Positions 25,664 through 35,215 of a stretch of 56,237 nt of DNA are shown here, piece by piece. Source of the stretch: Variovorax soli NBRC 106424 (GTDB lineage Bacteria; Pseudomonadota; Gammaproteobacteria; Burkholderiales; Burkholderiaceae_C); the NCBI RefSeq assembly GCF_001591385.1, contig NZ_BCUU01000025.1, forward strand, positions 1-56,237, given 5' to 3'. The translations under genes were made by a program, and so were the position numbers. A model generated the notes under the pieces. That model was not told the DNA's origin. It did no database searches and worked only from the letters and a program-made list of their open reading frames with translations. How positions within the stretch are numbered: position 1 is the first letter of the stretch; each line of letters opens with the position of its first letter.

Positions 25664-27502
25664 TTACCCCGCCGCCTCCAGCGCCTGCAAGAGCTGCGCG
25701 TCGGCTTCGCTGGTGCGCTGTGCGGCGCGCTCCAGCTGGGCCACAAAGTCCATGGCGGGCGCCGAGGCCAAAGCAGTTGCACCGCTTTGGTTGGCATCTA
25801 TGCCCACCCGCGTGCCCGCGCCGCGCGCCGGGATCTGCCTGAGCTCACCCGCGTTGAAGTCGATCTCGATGGTGTGCGTGACCGACGCGCCGTTTTGCTT
25901 GACCACCGTGAAGCGCAGGCGCACCTGTTCCACGGCCGCGGGCCGGTCCATCAGCAGGTAGCCGCGGCTGTCCATCCGCATCCAGGGCGGCAGCGGCCGG
26001 CCATCGGCCAGCGTGGCCCGCACTTCCCGCACCGGCTCGCCGCTGGTGAGCTCGACCGACACCTGCTGGCGGCCCGCCGTGAATTCCACCGAGAGACCAT
26101 CGCCCAGGCGCAGGCTCGACACCACCTCGGCTCGCGGCCCCGTGGCGTCGATCGACAGCAACTCGCGCTCCATCGAGGTGTCCAGCCGGTCGTACGAGGC
26201 GCTGCCGTACAGCGGACTGACGGAATTGACCGCCTGCAGCACAGCCCCCTCTTCGCCCAGGTAAGCCGTGCCATCCAGCGAATCGACACCGTTGACCGCC
26301 TGCAGCACCACGCCAGACAAGGCGGTGAGTTCGCGCGTACCGCCCAGCGAGCGGGCGCTGTTGACCGCCTGCACCACCGTCGGCTCGGCATTGACATGCC
26401 ACCTCTGGAAGGGGGTCGCGGTGTATTCGCGCGCCTGTGCCTGCGGCTGGAAGACGAAGGGGAAGTCGTCGCGCGCCGTCGCCAGCTGCGCGACGGGCGT
26501 CACGTCCACAAACACGGTCGAGGTGATGAACCCGCCCTGGCCGTCGCTCATGCGCACCACGAAGCTGTCGCTGCCCACGTAGCCTGGCTTGGGCGTGTAG
26601 ACATAGCGGCCGTCCGGCTGCAGGACCACGCTGCCATTGCTCGGCGGGCTTTCCAGCTCATGGAGGATGGCGTCACCGTCCGGGTCGGCCGAACCCACGC
26701 GGCCAGAGAACGCCGTGTCCTGCGGCGTGGTGACGCGGTAGTTGCCCGAGCTGGGGTCGAAGTCCTGGCCCGGCACGTCGCCCGGGTCTGCAGCGGCCGG
26801 CGGCGCATTGACGTGCAGGACGTTGACCACCACGGCGGCGGTCTCGGTCACGCCGCCGGAGCTCACCGTGTAGGTGAAGCTGGTCAGGCCCGTGAAGCCG
26901 GCGTTGGGCGTGAAGCCCAGCGTGCCATCGGCATTGAGCGTGACGCTGCCGTTGGCGACGGGCACCGACGCACCCACCGTGATCGAGCCACCGTTGATCC
27001 CGCTGACCACATGACCGGCGTTCTCGAAGGTGTCGTTGGCGTCGACGTAGATGATGGTCGAGGTGTCCCTGGGCGTATGGGCGTTGTCGTCGGCAATGTC
27101 GGCCACCGGCGTCACGGTCATGTTCACCGTGGCCTGCACCGCGCCGCCGTAGTCGTCGCGGATCTCGATCACGAAGCTGTCGGTGCCGTTGAAGTCGGCG
27201 CCGGGCGTGTAGACGTACGCGCCGGTGGCCGGGTCCACCGTCACCGTGCCGCGGCTTGGGCCGCCGACCAGGGTGTAGTTCAGCGGATCGCCGTCTGCAT
27301 CTGTGGCGCTGACCTGGCCGGTGAAGGGAGCATCCTCCGGGGTGATGGCGGAGTAGGCGCCCGTGGCTGGATCGAAGGTCTGTCCGGGCGGGTTGCCACC
27401 GGGCGGATCGGTGATCACCGGCGGGTCGTTCACCGTCACGGTCAGCGTGGTGCCCTTCAACATACCGCCCACGCCTGCCGAGCCGCCCGGCGGCAAGCCC
27501 CC
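25664..27502 (-). CDS. C-terminal part of the giant DUF4347 repeat protein (frame-shifted)
   Basis: This segment continues the giant protein in the next reading frame. A homologous frame resumes near 27502 (GGLPPGGSAGVGGMLKG) and runs to a stop at 25664. It contains at least two long Ig-like/cadherin-like repeats (DPATGAYSAITPEDAPFTG and DPSSGNYRVTTPQDTAFSG), each with a YVYTP-type strand. Three degenerate LQAVN repeats of 22–23 residues follow, and then a C-terminal domain without a clear signal. No RTX nonapeptide (GGxGxD) is present. Joined to the upstream half, the protein would have about 1,940 residues. The break is one base at a G tract. It may be a sequencing error, phase variation or a real pseudogene. 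Confidence 0.75.
   Translation of the reverse strand, partial: GGLPPGGSAGVGGMLKGTTLTVTVNDPPVITDPPGGNPPGQTFDPATGAYSAITPEDAPFTGQVSATDADGDPLNYTLVGGPSRGTVTVDPATGAYVYTPGADFNGTDSFVIEIRDDYGGAVQATVNMTVTPVADIADDNAHTPRDTSTIIYVDANDTFENAGHVVSGINGGSITVGASVPVANGSVTLNADGTLGFTPNAGFTGLTSFTYTVSSGGVTETAAVVVNVLHVNAPPAAADPGDVPGQDFDPSSGNYRVTTPQDTAFSGRVGSADPDGDAILHELESPPSNGSVVLQPDGRYVYTPKPGYVGSDSFVVRMSDGQGGFITSTVFVDVTPVAQLATARDDFPFVFQPQAQAREYTATPFQRWHVNAEPTVVQAVNSARSLGGTRELTALSGVVLQAVNGVDSLDGTAYLGEEGAVLQAVNSVSPLYGSASYDRLDTSMERELLSIDATGPRAEVVSSLRLGDGLSVEFTAGRQQVSVELTSGEPVREVRATLADGRPLPPWMRMDSRGYLLMDRPAAVEQVRLRFTVVKQNGASVTHTIEIDFNAGELRQIPARGAGTRVGIDANQSGATALASAPAMDFVAQLERAAQRTSEADAQLLQALEAAG
26226..26427 (-). repeat. 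Three degenerate in-frame repeats (LQAVN motif)
   Basis: The block ttgaccgcctgca occurs at 26226, 26292 and 26361, giving periods of 66 and 69 bases. It encodes the units VVQAVNSARSLGG, VLQAVNGVDSLDG and VLQAVNSVSPLYG of the giant protein. The unit is 22–23 residues, well below the size of the Ig-like repeats around it. It is not a CRISPR: the spacing is in-frame and the repeats diverge. Confidence 0.75.
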
Positions 27503-30500
27503 CTCTCCCCCGTCGGGCGCGCAACGCCCAGCACGATGACGGGCTGCGTTGTCTTGGCAGTGAATGTGATCTGGCCCGGTGACCACTCCTTGGGGTTGTT
27601 TCCGTTATAGAACAGCATTTCGGCATTGAAGGCCACGCCGTCAATGGTGAACAGGAAGTTCGCCGGCATGTTCAAGGGCGTCATCCCGTTGACGCCGCCG
27701 AAGATCTGCTGGAAATCGATGCGGATCACATCCCCCACCTGCACGCCTGCGCTGGCAGGAATCTGCAGCCGCACAGCCTCGCCGTCGAAGATGGACATGA
27801 ACACGTCGCCCTCGGCAGCGCCTGGCACCCCGTTGTTGGCACCGGCCCAGGCGCCCGAACCATTGAGCGAGAAGGCCCCCTTCCAGGTGTCCGCCGACCC
27901 GATCCAATTGGTCCAGCCGGTGCCGGCGACTGTCGAGTTCAGGCTGCCCGGGTTGGTGTCCTCCGTCCAGGCCCGGTCCGCTGCGCCTTCCATCGTGGTT
28001 TCGAAGGTCGGCGGCGGCAGGCTCGCCTGGCTTTCCACGGAGTCGATGAGTCCGTCGTTGTCGTCGTCGATGTCGCCTGCGTTGGCAACGCCGTCGCCGT
28101 CGGTGTCGATCGGCGTGATGGTGGCCACGGCGATGTTCGATGCAGTGGGTGCAACGGTCGAGGTCGCCTGCACCGTGATCGTCCGCGCCGCCGTGCTTCC
28201 CGAGGTGGTCGAAAACACGACACCGGCCAGGGCCGTCTGGTAGTTCGCCAGCGTGGTGTTTCCGGTGAGCGTGAGAACGCCGGTGGCGGCGTTGTACGAC
28301 GCAGTGATGCCCGGGACTGCCGCAGCCAGGGACAGCAGGTCCGCCGCGGTCGCATTCGCCAGCGTGATGGTCATCGAGCTCAGGTTGTTGTTCTCCGCGT
28401 CGGTGACGGTGATGCCGCTGCCGATGGGCGCCTTGTCCTGGTCGATGGTGGCCGTGTAGTCGGTGCCCGCCGCGCTGCCGTTCAGGTCGATGACCGGCGG
28501 ATCGCCTACGGCCGTGACCGTGACCGTGATGTTGGCCGTCTCGGTCACGCCGCCGGATGTGACGGTGTAGCTGAAGGTGCTGGTGCCAGTGAAATTCAGC
28601 GCGCCCAGGAAGGTGAGGGTCTGTCCGTCTGCACCCAGGGTGACCGTGCCGTTGGGCACCGCCACGGTGCCGCCGGGCGCAATGGCTTGTCCGGCAATGG
28701 CCGTGATCTGAGCCGCGGCCCCGCCTTCGAAGCTGTCCGCCGTGCCGCCGCCCGCCGCGGTGAGCGGGTTGAACACCTTGATCGTATCTTCCAATGCTGC
28801 GTTGGCCAGGTTGATCGCGTCGGCCGTGATGTCGGCCACGGCGGTGACGGTGTGCGTGCCCACGGCCGTGGTGCTCGAGAAGGCGCTGGTGCCGCCCGTT
28901 CCGCCCCCGGCGGTGATGTCGAACAACTGCCCTGCCGTTCCCTGCGTGCCGTCCCACGCACGCAGCGTGAGGGTGGTCGTGCCGTTCCAGTCGGCATTGG
29001 GCTGGAAGAACACGCGCGTGGCGGCATTGCGGGTCAGCAGCACCGCATTGGCGTCCGACAGGTTGCTCATCGCCGTCCAGGTGGCGCCCGAATCGAGCGA
29101 GAACCACCACTGCCCGTTCGTGTTGTCGGCGCCGACGATGGCATAGCCGGTGGCCGCGGCGCCCGTGTCGATGTCCGCGGTGGTGGTGACGAAAGTCGTC
29201 AAGGCAACGCCTGCGCGCGCCGGCGGCGAATTCGGATCGCCCACCGGCGTGCTCTGGCTCAGGTCCTCGGTGATGCTCGACGCGGAGAATGGCGTCGTGC
29301 TCAGGGTGGGCGCATCGTTCACCGGCGCCACATTCACCGTCACCGTGTCCGTGGCCACGGAATAGGCCGAGGTTCCGCCGTTGGTGGCCGTGGTGCCCAG
29401 GCTGCCGTTGGCCAACCCGTTGGTGCGATCCCACGCGCGCAGCGTGAGCGAGGAAGCCACGGCACCGCTGAAGTTGGCGGTCGGTTGGAAATACACGCGC
29501 GTCTGCGCATCCGCGGCCAGCAGACGCGCACTGGCGCCGCTCACTGTGCCCATCGCGAGCCAGGTCGCTCCATTGTCGGTGCTGTACCACCACGTGCCGT
29601 TGGCGGCAGAGGTTGCCGTGACGGCAATCCCGGACACGGCCCCCTGGTCGGGATCGGTCACACCGCCGGTAAGGGTGGAGACGAGCGAGCCGACGGCCCC
29701 AGAAGGCGGACCGGCGTCTTCCGTCTGCGCCACCGTCAGGTCGGTGTTGGCCAAGATCGGCGCGTCGTTGATCGCCGTCACGTTGATGGTGGTGGTGGCC
29801 GGTGCGGAACTGAGCGTTCCGTCGTTGACCGTGGTGGTGAGCACCCGCGGGGTGGTGCTTGGCGAATCGGTGCTGTTGGAGAAGGTGATGGCGCGAATGG
29901 CCGTGGCATAGTTGGCCAGCGAGGACGATCCGGTGAGCGTGACCCTGATCTGGCCTGGCACCGATGTGTCGATGCTCGAGGTGATGCCGGCAGGGAGCGT
30001 GCCCACCGAGAGAACGTCGCCGGCCTGTGCGTTGGTCAGCGTGATGGTTGCCGACACCATGTTGGTGTTGTCGGTGTCGCGGATGCTCATGTCGACATCT
30101 GCGACCGATACCGGGGGGCCGTTCTCGGTGTACGAGGCCGTGAAGTTGTTGCCGGGCGTGATGTCCACCATCTGCCGGACGGACACGCCCCCGACGGAAA
30201 TTTGATCGCCCCGCAAGCCGGTCGAGGTGTAGTTGAAACGCAAGTCGCCCGACGACGCGACATTGGCCGGCAGGTCGAGGGAGATCGTCGGGAAGGTACC
30301 TGCGGCGATGGTCGTCCGACTGCCGCTGGCACCATTGAGGTACTGGATGGTGGCCGGCGTGCCCGTCCCCGCGCTGGTCGTCAGGCGCATGTAGACCACC
30401 CCACCCACCGAAACTTCCAGCGTCGCCGATTGGAGGACGCCAGCCCCCAAGGCATTCGACCAGGCCAACGTGAAGCTCACCCGAGCGGCACCGGATGGCG

Positions 30501-31473
30501 CCAGCCCGTCGTCCCAGCCGGTGATGGTCGTCTGCGTCAGCGACGCCGAGGTCGTACCTTCGAAACGGTAGGTGCCGCCGGTTGTGGCGCCTGACGCGTT
30601 GGAGCCGCCCAGGACCCATCCGGCGGTGGATTGCGTGCCGCCGCCGAAGTTTCCGTTGGTCACCCGTTCGACGCTGTTGGCGCCGGAATTGAGGTCCACC
30701 ACGGGTGCGGCCATCAGGTGGTCCCAATCGTCCGCCTGCAGCGACGCCGTTTCGATCGAGCCCTGATGCACTTCCAGCATCCAGTCCCCGTCAAGGCGTG
30801 CCGCGCCGGTGTCGTCGTTGGAAGCGGCCACGTCGGCGCCGGTGAGTTCTGCCAGCACCTGTACCGCCTGCTGCCCGTCGGCGCCGGCGGCAAAGTCGCA
30901 GCCGTAGATGAGGATGTCGCCGTCGGCCGTCATCGACTGGCCGATGGCGGAAAGCGCAGCGCGGTAATCGCCCTGCATGTGCTGCACGTCCAGGAAGGCC
31001 GTGCCCAGGCGCAGCTGCCCCTCCACGCCGTGGCTGAGGATGTGGATGGCTTCCACGTCGGTGCGCCCCTGCAGCGTCTGGGCGATGAACTGCACACCGT
31101 CGACGTTGCTTTCGATGAAATGCACTTCGGCGCCCGGCGGCAGGCTCTGGGCGAGGCGGTCGACGTCGGCCACTTGCCGGTCGATGAAGTAGACCTCGGT
31201 GTGGGCCGGTTCAGCGGGCGCCTGCGGCGCGGCCTGCGCCTGCTGCACCGCCGCCAGTGCATCCACCAGCGCGGCATGGTGGTCGGAGGCCTGGTCCACG
31301 GGCTCGGGAGCGGGCGCCGGGGCGGCCTCCTGCACGGTCTTTGCCGCCGCGGCGTCCAGCAGCACGCGTGGCTCCAGCGGCTGCAGGTACAGCCTGGCGG
31401 ACTGCGCCTGGGCTCTCAAAGGCGCTGATACAGACTTGGATTTTCCGGACCCGAAAGATGTCTTCAGCTTCAT
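27457..31473 (-). CDS. N-terminal part of a giant LEPR-XLL/DUF4347 repeat protein
   Basis: The 1,338-residue frame begins with a basic stretch and the motif LEPRVLLDAAAA (residues about 33–44), the LEPR-XLL pattern seen at the start of large repetitive proteins. A DUF4347-like domain follows (VYFIDRQVADVDRLAQSL, HILSHGVEGQLRLG, GDILIYGCDFAAG). After it come many beta-rich Ig-like or VCBS-type repeats with TVTV and TYTVTSGGVTETA patterns, and a DxDxDG stretch (DTDGDGVANAGDIDDDND) of the thrombospondin type 3 kind. I chose the ATG at 31473 because GGAGAAG precedes it. It ends at a stop just after the G-tract shift. It is the last gene of the TolC–HlyD–HlyD–M50 operon, whose likely substrate it is. 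Confidence 0.85.
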   Translation of the reverse strand: MKLKTSFGSGKSKSVSAPLRAQAQSARLYLQPLEPRVLLDAAAAKTVQEAAPAPAPEPVDQASDHHAALVDALAAVQQAQAAPQAPAEPAHTEVYFIDRQVADVDRLAQSLPPGAEVHFIESNVDGVQFIAQTLQGRTDVEAIHILSHGVEGQLRLGTAFLDVQHMQGDYRAALSAIGQSMTADGDILIYGCDFAAGADGQQAVQVLAELTGADVAASNDDTGAARLDGDWMLEVHQGSIETASLQADDWDHLMAAPVVDLNSGANSVERVTNGNFGGGTQSTAGWVLGGSNASGATTGGTYRFEGTTSASLTQTTITGWDDGLAPSGAARVSFTLAWSNALGAGVLQSATLEVSVGGVVYMRLTTSAGTGTPATIQYLNGASGSRTTIAAGTFPTISLDLPANVASSGDLRFNYTSTGLRGDQISVGGVSVRQMVDITPGNNFTASYTENGPPVSVADVDMSIRDTDNTNMVSATITLTNAQAGDVLSVGTLPAGITSSIDTSVPGQIRVTLTGSSSLANYATAIRAITFSNSTDSPSTTPRVLTTTVNDGTLSSAPATTTINVTAINDAPILANTDLTVAQTEDAGPPSGAVGSLVSTLTGGVTDPDQGAVSGIAVTATSAANGTWWYSTDNGATWLAMGTVSGASARLLAADAQTRVYFQPTANFSGAVASSLTLRAWDRTNGLANGSLGTTATNGGTSAYSVATDTVTVNVAPVNDAPTLSTTPFSASSITEDLSQSTPVGDPNSPPARAGVALTTFVTTTADIDTGAAATGYAIVGADNTNGQWWFSLDSGATWTAMSNLSDANAVLLTRNAATRVFFQPNADWNGTTTLTLRAWDGTQGTAGQLFDITAGGGTGGTSAFSSTTAVGTHTVTAVADITADAINLANAALEDTIKVFNPLTAAGGGTADSFEGGAAAQITAIAGQAIAPGGTVAVPNGTVTLGADGQTLTFLGALNFTGTSTFSYTVTSGGVTETANITVTVTAVGDPPVIDLNGSAAGTDYTATIDQDKAPIGSGITVTDAENNNLSSMTITLANATAADLLSLAAAVPGITASYNAATGVLTLTGNTTLANYQTALAGVVFSTTSGSTAARTITVQATSTVAPTASNIAVATITPIDTDGDGVANAGDIDDDNDGLIDSVESQASLPPPTFETTMEGAADRAWTEDTNPGSLNSTVAGTGWTNWIGSADTWKGAFSLNGSGAWAGANNGVPGAAEGDVFMSIFDGEAVRLQIPASAGVQVGDVIRIDFQQIFGGVNGMTPLNMPANFLFTIDGVAFNAEMLFYNGNNPKEWSPGQITFTAKTTQPVIVLGVARPTGERGACRRAARQAWAVC

Positions 31474-31501
31474 CTTCTTCTCCCCAAGAGCAATCTGGAA
31501 C

Positions 31502-33673
31502 CTACGCGCCCGCCTCGCGGACCAGTACGTGGGACACCCTGCGCAACACGCGCAGGCCAAGGCTTTGCGGCTTGCCGCGGATCTGCATCTCGCCGCGGAT
31601 CTCGGTCAGCGGCAGCCCGGCGTGCGCATCGCCGATCGCAGCGGCAGCCACTTCGAAGGCCGCATGCTCGGCCAGCGCCTTGCCGCCCTGCATGCGGGCA
31701 GGCACGGGCCCGCCGAAGGTCGACGCCAGGACCCAGTTGTCCAACGGGTCTGCTGCCGCCGCCCCCACACGCACCACATCGATGTCACGCGAATCCAGAA
31801 GGCGCAGCTCGTCCACGAAGCGGCCCTTGTCGCCCGCCTCGATGCGCCGCAGGTCTTCGGCATCCACATAGCCGCGCGCCTCCAGTGCACCGGGCTTGGC
31901 GACCAGCGCCAGGCGCGTCTTCTCGTCGATCCAGCGACCCGGCGAGAGCTCGGAGGTCAGCTCGGCCACCACGCCATCGATGGGCGCGCGCACGGCCAGG
32001 CGCGAGCGCTCGCGTTCCAGGCCGTGGATGCGGTCGGCCTCGAGATGCAACTCGCGGGCCAGCACCAGGCTCTCGGAGAGGTCGCGGCCATCGGCGCTGC
32101 GGCGGCCCAGGCGATCCTGGATCAGCTGGTGCCGCTCGTGGGCGCTTTGCAGCTGCTGCTCGATTTCCGGCGCGCTCAGCTCGATCAGCACCTGGCCCGC
32201 TCGCACCGCCTGGCCCTGGCGCACGTGCACCGACTCGATCCGCGCTGGGCGCGGCGCAAAGGCGGGCGCCTGTTGTGTTGCAGTGAGAACGGCTGGAATG
32301 CGCACCACATACGGGAACGGCACCAGCAGCGCGCCCGCCAGGCCCAGTATGACCAGCGCCGTGACGACCGCGCGCGAACCCGACTCCTGGCGCCGCCCGA
32401 ACCAGACCTTCATCTCGCGCCACACCGGCATGGCAATGAACCAGCCGACCTCGACCGCGAACAGGAAGATGCCCAGCAGCTTGAAGAAGTAGTGGTAGAC
32501 CAGCAGCGCGATGCCCAGGAACAGGAAGAACCGGTAGATCCACGTGGCATACGCAAAGCCCACCAGCAGCGCCTTGCGCCGCCCATGCGCGGGCTCTGGT
32601 TGCGGGTCGCCATAGCCGAAGAGCAGCTCGCGCAGCCACCACCGCCCCATGGCGAACGAGCGCTCCTGCAAGTTGGGAATGCCCAGCAGGTCGCTGAACA
32701 GGTAGTAGCCGTCGAAGCGCATCAACGGGTTCAGGTTGACGGCCAGGCTCAACACCCAGCCGGTGGTGGCCAGCGCAAAGGCCGCGTGCCGCACACCGCC
32801 ATCGGGCAGGAACACCCAGGCCAGCGTGGCCAGCACGGCGACGAGCAGTTCGACCACCATGCCGGCCGCATCGATCATCACCCGCTGGCGGCGCCGGGGC
32901 AGCCGCCAGGCATCGGTGGTGTCGGTGTAGAGGATGGGCGTCATCACGACGAAGGCCACGCCCATGGTGGTCACGCGCGAGCCCATGCGCACCGCCGTGT
33001 AGCCGTGGCCGAGTTCATGCAGCGTCTTGACCAGGGCCAGGCTCAGGCCGAAGCTGACGATGCCCGACACCGAGAACATGTCTGCGAACGTGGCGAGGAA
33101 GGCCTCCCACTGGCGGGACACGAGATAGAGCCCCAGCAGCCCCAGCACCAGCGCACCGGCCCAGAAGGCGGGATGGAAAAGGCCGCCGACGTAAGGCAGG
33201 GTGCGGCGCAGGAAGGCGTCTGGGCGCGCCAGCGGCACCTTGAAGAAGAGATAGTTGTGCAGCAGCCACTCGCCCGGCGATCGCTTCATGGCCTGTCGCT
33301 GCCGCATGACCCGCGCGAAGGTCTGCTCGGGCACCGGATGCACCAGCTCGTTGACCTGGAGAAATTCGATGAGCCGCTGCACGTTGTCGAGATCGAGCTC
33401 CCGGCCGTCCCGCGCCCTGACGGCTGCACGCAGGCGGCCCACGGTGCCCACCCGCCACAGGGCCAGCAAGTCGACGGCAGCCCGGTCGATGGCGAAGAAG
33501 CGCTGGGCCGCGGGGTCGTGGATGCGCCAATGCGCCGGCGCCTCGCCCGCCTCTTGGCCATCGGCACCGCCTTCGATCAGGCGCAGGTCCTGGCGCAGCT
33601 GCGGCAGCGGGAGCGAATCGACATCGATGTCGTCCTTGGCACCGGTCGGCTCGAGTGTCGCGGCGGCCGTCAT
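31502..33673 (-). CDS. M50 metalloprotease fused to PqqD-like and HlyD-like domains
   Basis: The 723-residue protein is a fusion. Residues about 47–115 resemble a PqqD-like winged helix (HWRIHDPAAQRFFAIDR, RLIEFLQVNELVHPV), a fold that often binds a leader peptide. A multi-helix membrane region holds the M50 site-2-protease zinc site HELGH (219–223) and NLNPLMRFDGYY (about 313–324), with the aspartate third ligand at 321. From about 470 there is a biotin/lipoyl-like hairpin (APRPARIESVHVRQGQAV) and a coiled coil (505–570), as in HlyD adaptors. It starts 3 bases after the upstream HlyD stop and ends 28 bases before the giant protein start. It may cut or thread the giant protein during export; that is inference. 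Confidence 0.85.
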   Translation of the reverse strand: MTAAATLEPTGAKDDIDVDSLPLPQLRQDLRLIEGGADGQEAGEAPAHWRIHDPAAQRFFAIDRAAVDLLALWRVGTVGRLRAAVRARDGRELDLDNVQRLIEFLQVNELVHPVPEQTFARVMRQRQAMKRSPGEWLLHNYLFFKVPLARPDAFLRRTLPYVGGLFHPAFWAGALVLGLLGLYLVSRQWEAFLATFADMFSVSGIVSFGLSLALVKTLHELGHGYTAVRMGSRVTTMGVAFVVMTPILYTDTTDAWRLPRRRQRVMIDAAGMVVELLVAVLATLAWVFLPDGGVRHAAFALATTGWVLSLAVNLNPLMRFDGYYLFSDLLGIPNLQERSFAMGRWWLRELLFGYGDPQPEPAHGRRKALLVGFAYATWIYRFFLFLGIALLVYHYFFKLLGIFLFAVEVGWFIAMPVWREMKVWFGRRQESGSRAVVTALVILGLAGALLVPFPYVVRIPAVLTATQQAPAFAPRPARIESVHVRQGQAVRAGQVLIELSAPEIEQQLQSAHERHQLIQDRLGRRSADGRDLSESLVLARELHLEADRIHGLERERSRLAVRAPIDGVVAELTSELSPGRWIDEKTRLALVAKPGALEARGYVDAEDLRRIEAGDKGRFVDELRLLDSRDIDVVRVGAAAADPLDNWVLASTFGGPVPARMQGGKALAEHAAFEVAAAAIGDAHAGLPLTEIRGEMQIRGKPQSLGLRVLRRVSHVLVREAGA

Positions 33674-33676
33674 GCG

Positions 33677-35173
33677 CTAGACACCGGTCCATTGCCGTAC
33701 CGCGGTAATCGGCCGGCGCAACAGGTAGTAGAAGAGCGAGACCGGCTCGCCATACACGCGGGCCGTGCCGCGCAGGCCGAGCCGCTCGGGCCGGGCATTC
33801 GGGTCGGCAAACCGCGCCGTGACCGTGAAGGCGGCCACGCCCGCCGCATCCGCCTCGGCCTTGTAGGCCGCGCGAAGAATGTGCGCCTCGATCGGCTCGA
33901 GCGGCGCCGCATCCAGGAAGACCTTCACGCGGGCGCCTTCCTGCAGGTTGACCGCATCGGCCACCGGCACCTTGATCTGGAACTCCACCCGATTCGGATC
34001 GGCCACGCGCATGATGGCCTCGCCCACGGCCACCGGGCGGCCGATCCAGTCGCGCGGATCACCGAACAGGGCCACGCCGCTCTGGCGCGCACGGATGACG
34101 GACTTGTCGAGCATGGCGCGGGCATAGTCGCGCTCGGCCATGGCCACGCTTTCCTCGGTCTGCGCAACGGCCAGGTCGCGCTTGGCGGTGGCGTCTTCCA
34201 CCGAGGCCTGCTGCAGGCGCAATGTCTTGGCGCGCGCCACCTCCACCTTCTGGTCGGCCACCTCGAAGTCGCTGCGCAGCGTGGTGTCCACGAGCTGCAC
34301 CAGTGCGGCGCCCTGGGCCACCTGCGCACCGGGCGCGACCAGAATGCGCTCCACCACGGCCGCCACCGGCGCGGCGACGACGAAGGGCTCCTGCGGCGTG
34401 ACTTCGACCGGCGCCAGCGTCGTCAATGGAACGCGCACAAACGCGAGCAAGGCCGCGATAGCGATGGCCGCCAGCGCCAGCCTGGATGGGTGGCGCCGCC
34501 ACGCCGGCGCGGGCCTGGCACGGCCGGCCAGCGCGCTCTCGGCATGCGCATAGGCGCCTGCCAAGCGGGCCGCCAGCTTGTGGTGTGCGTCTTCCCACGG
34601 GGCCGAGCGCGCGAGCAGCCAACCCGCCCGTACGGGCTGGTCGAGATCCGCCAGCGGCACCCACAGAAGGTGCCGAAGGGCGGCGTCCGCGGTGCACGGA
34701 TCGGCCGGGTCGGCATGCTCGGGCAGTTCGAAAGCGCGGACGCCCCGCGTCGCATCGCCCTCGCGCCTCAACGAGCGCACGATGTTCTCGTACCAGCGGA
34801 TCATGGGCGCGTCGCGGTTGACCCGCGTCATGCCGGAAACCGCGACAGTGGTCCAATGCGCTCGCGGGGCGACCTTGTCGCTCCCTTGCGCTTCCAGAAC
34901 CAATGCCTGCCCGAAGGGCAGCAATGCAACCGGCTCGTTGGCGAGGTGCTGCCACAACATCTCACGTGTCTTGCAGCGGCGCACCTCGCCTTCGATCCGG
35001 ATCAACTGGATGCCGGCGTTGTTTCCCTCGCCTTGGGCACCCTCGACCGCGCCTCTTGCAGCGCTTCCCCCACTGTCAACATCTCGCGCATTGGAAGCCG
35101 TACGTGACCGATGCTCTTGCCTGCCGGTTGGCACGGTGGCCGGTTCCGCCGTGGCGGCTTCGCTGATGCGCAT
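33677..35173 (-). CDS. HlyD family membrane adaptor with long cytoplasmic N-terminus
   Basis: The 498-residue protein has a ~230-residue N-terminal part that is probably cytoplasmic and GAF-like in character. One membrane helix follows (LALAAIAIAALLAFVRVPL), and then the lipoyl/coiled-coil/beta-barrel HlyD region (PVAAVVERILVAPGAQVAQG, KSVIRARQSGVALFG, and VADAVNLQEGARVKVF). HlyD adaptors bridge an inner-membrane pump to a TolC outer-membrane channel. The N-terminal extension is unusual. Its stop is 3 bases before the M50 gene start. Its start is separated from the next upstream gene by 42 bases. Confidence 0.82.
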   Translation of the reverse strand: MRISEAATAEPATVPTGRQEHRSRTASNARDVDSGGSAARGAVEGAQGEGNNAGIQLIRIEGEVRRCKTREMLWQHLANEPVALLPFGQALVLEAQGSDKVAPRAHWTTVAVSGMTRVNRDAPMIRWYENIVRSLRREGDATRGVRAFELPEHADPADPCTADAALRHLLWVPLADLDQPVRAGWLLARSAPWEDAHHKLAARLAGAYAHAESALAGRARPAPAWRRHPSRLALAAIAIAALLAFVRVPLTTLAPVEVTPQEPFVVAAPVAAVVERILVAPGAQVAQGAALVQLVDTTLRSDFEVADQKVEVARAKTLRLQQASVEDATAKRDLAVAQTEESVAMAERDYARAMLDKSVIRARQSGVALFGDPRDWIGRPVAVGEAIMRVADPNRVEFQIKVPVADAVNLQEGARVKVFLDAAPLEPIEAHILRAAYKAEADAAGVAAFTVTARFADPNARPERLGLRGTARVYGEPVSLFYYLLRRPITAVRQWTGV

Positions 35174-35215
35174 TCCATTCCCCTGATCGCCTGTGACAGA
35201 TTCGTTTGTCTCTTG

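Noticed and set aside
26226..26427. CRISPR-like array
   Set aside because: Only three repeats with in-frame period of 66–69 bases, divergent copies and coding sequence throughout.
27490..27520. Programmed -1 frameshift in the giant gene
   Set aside because: The zero-frame codons do not form a canonical X XXY YYZ site. An indel in the G tract explains the break more simply.
25664..31473. RTX repeats or a type I C-terminal signal in the giant protein
   Set aside because: No GGxGxD nonapeptides are present and the end lacks a recognisable signal. This is a negative observation from reading, not a search.
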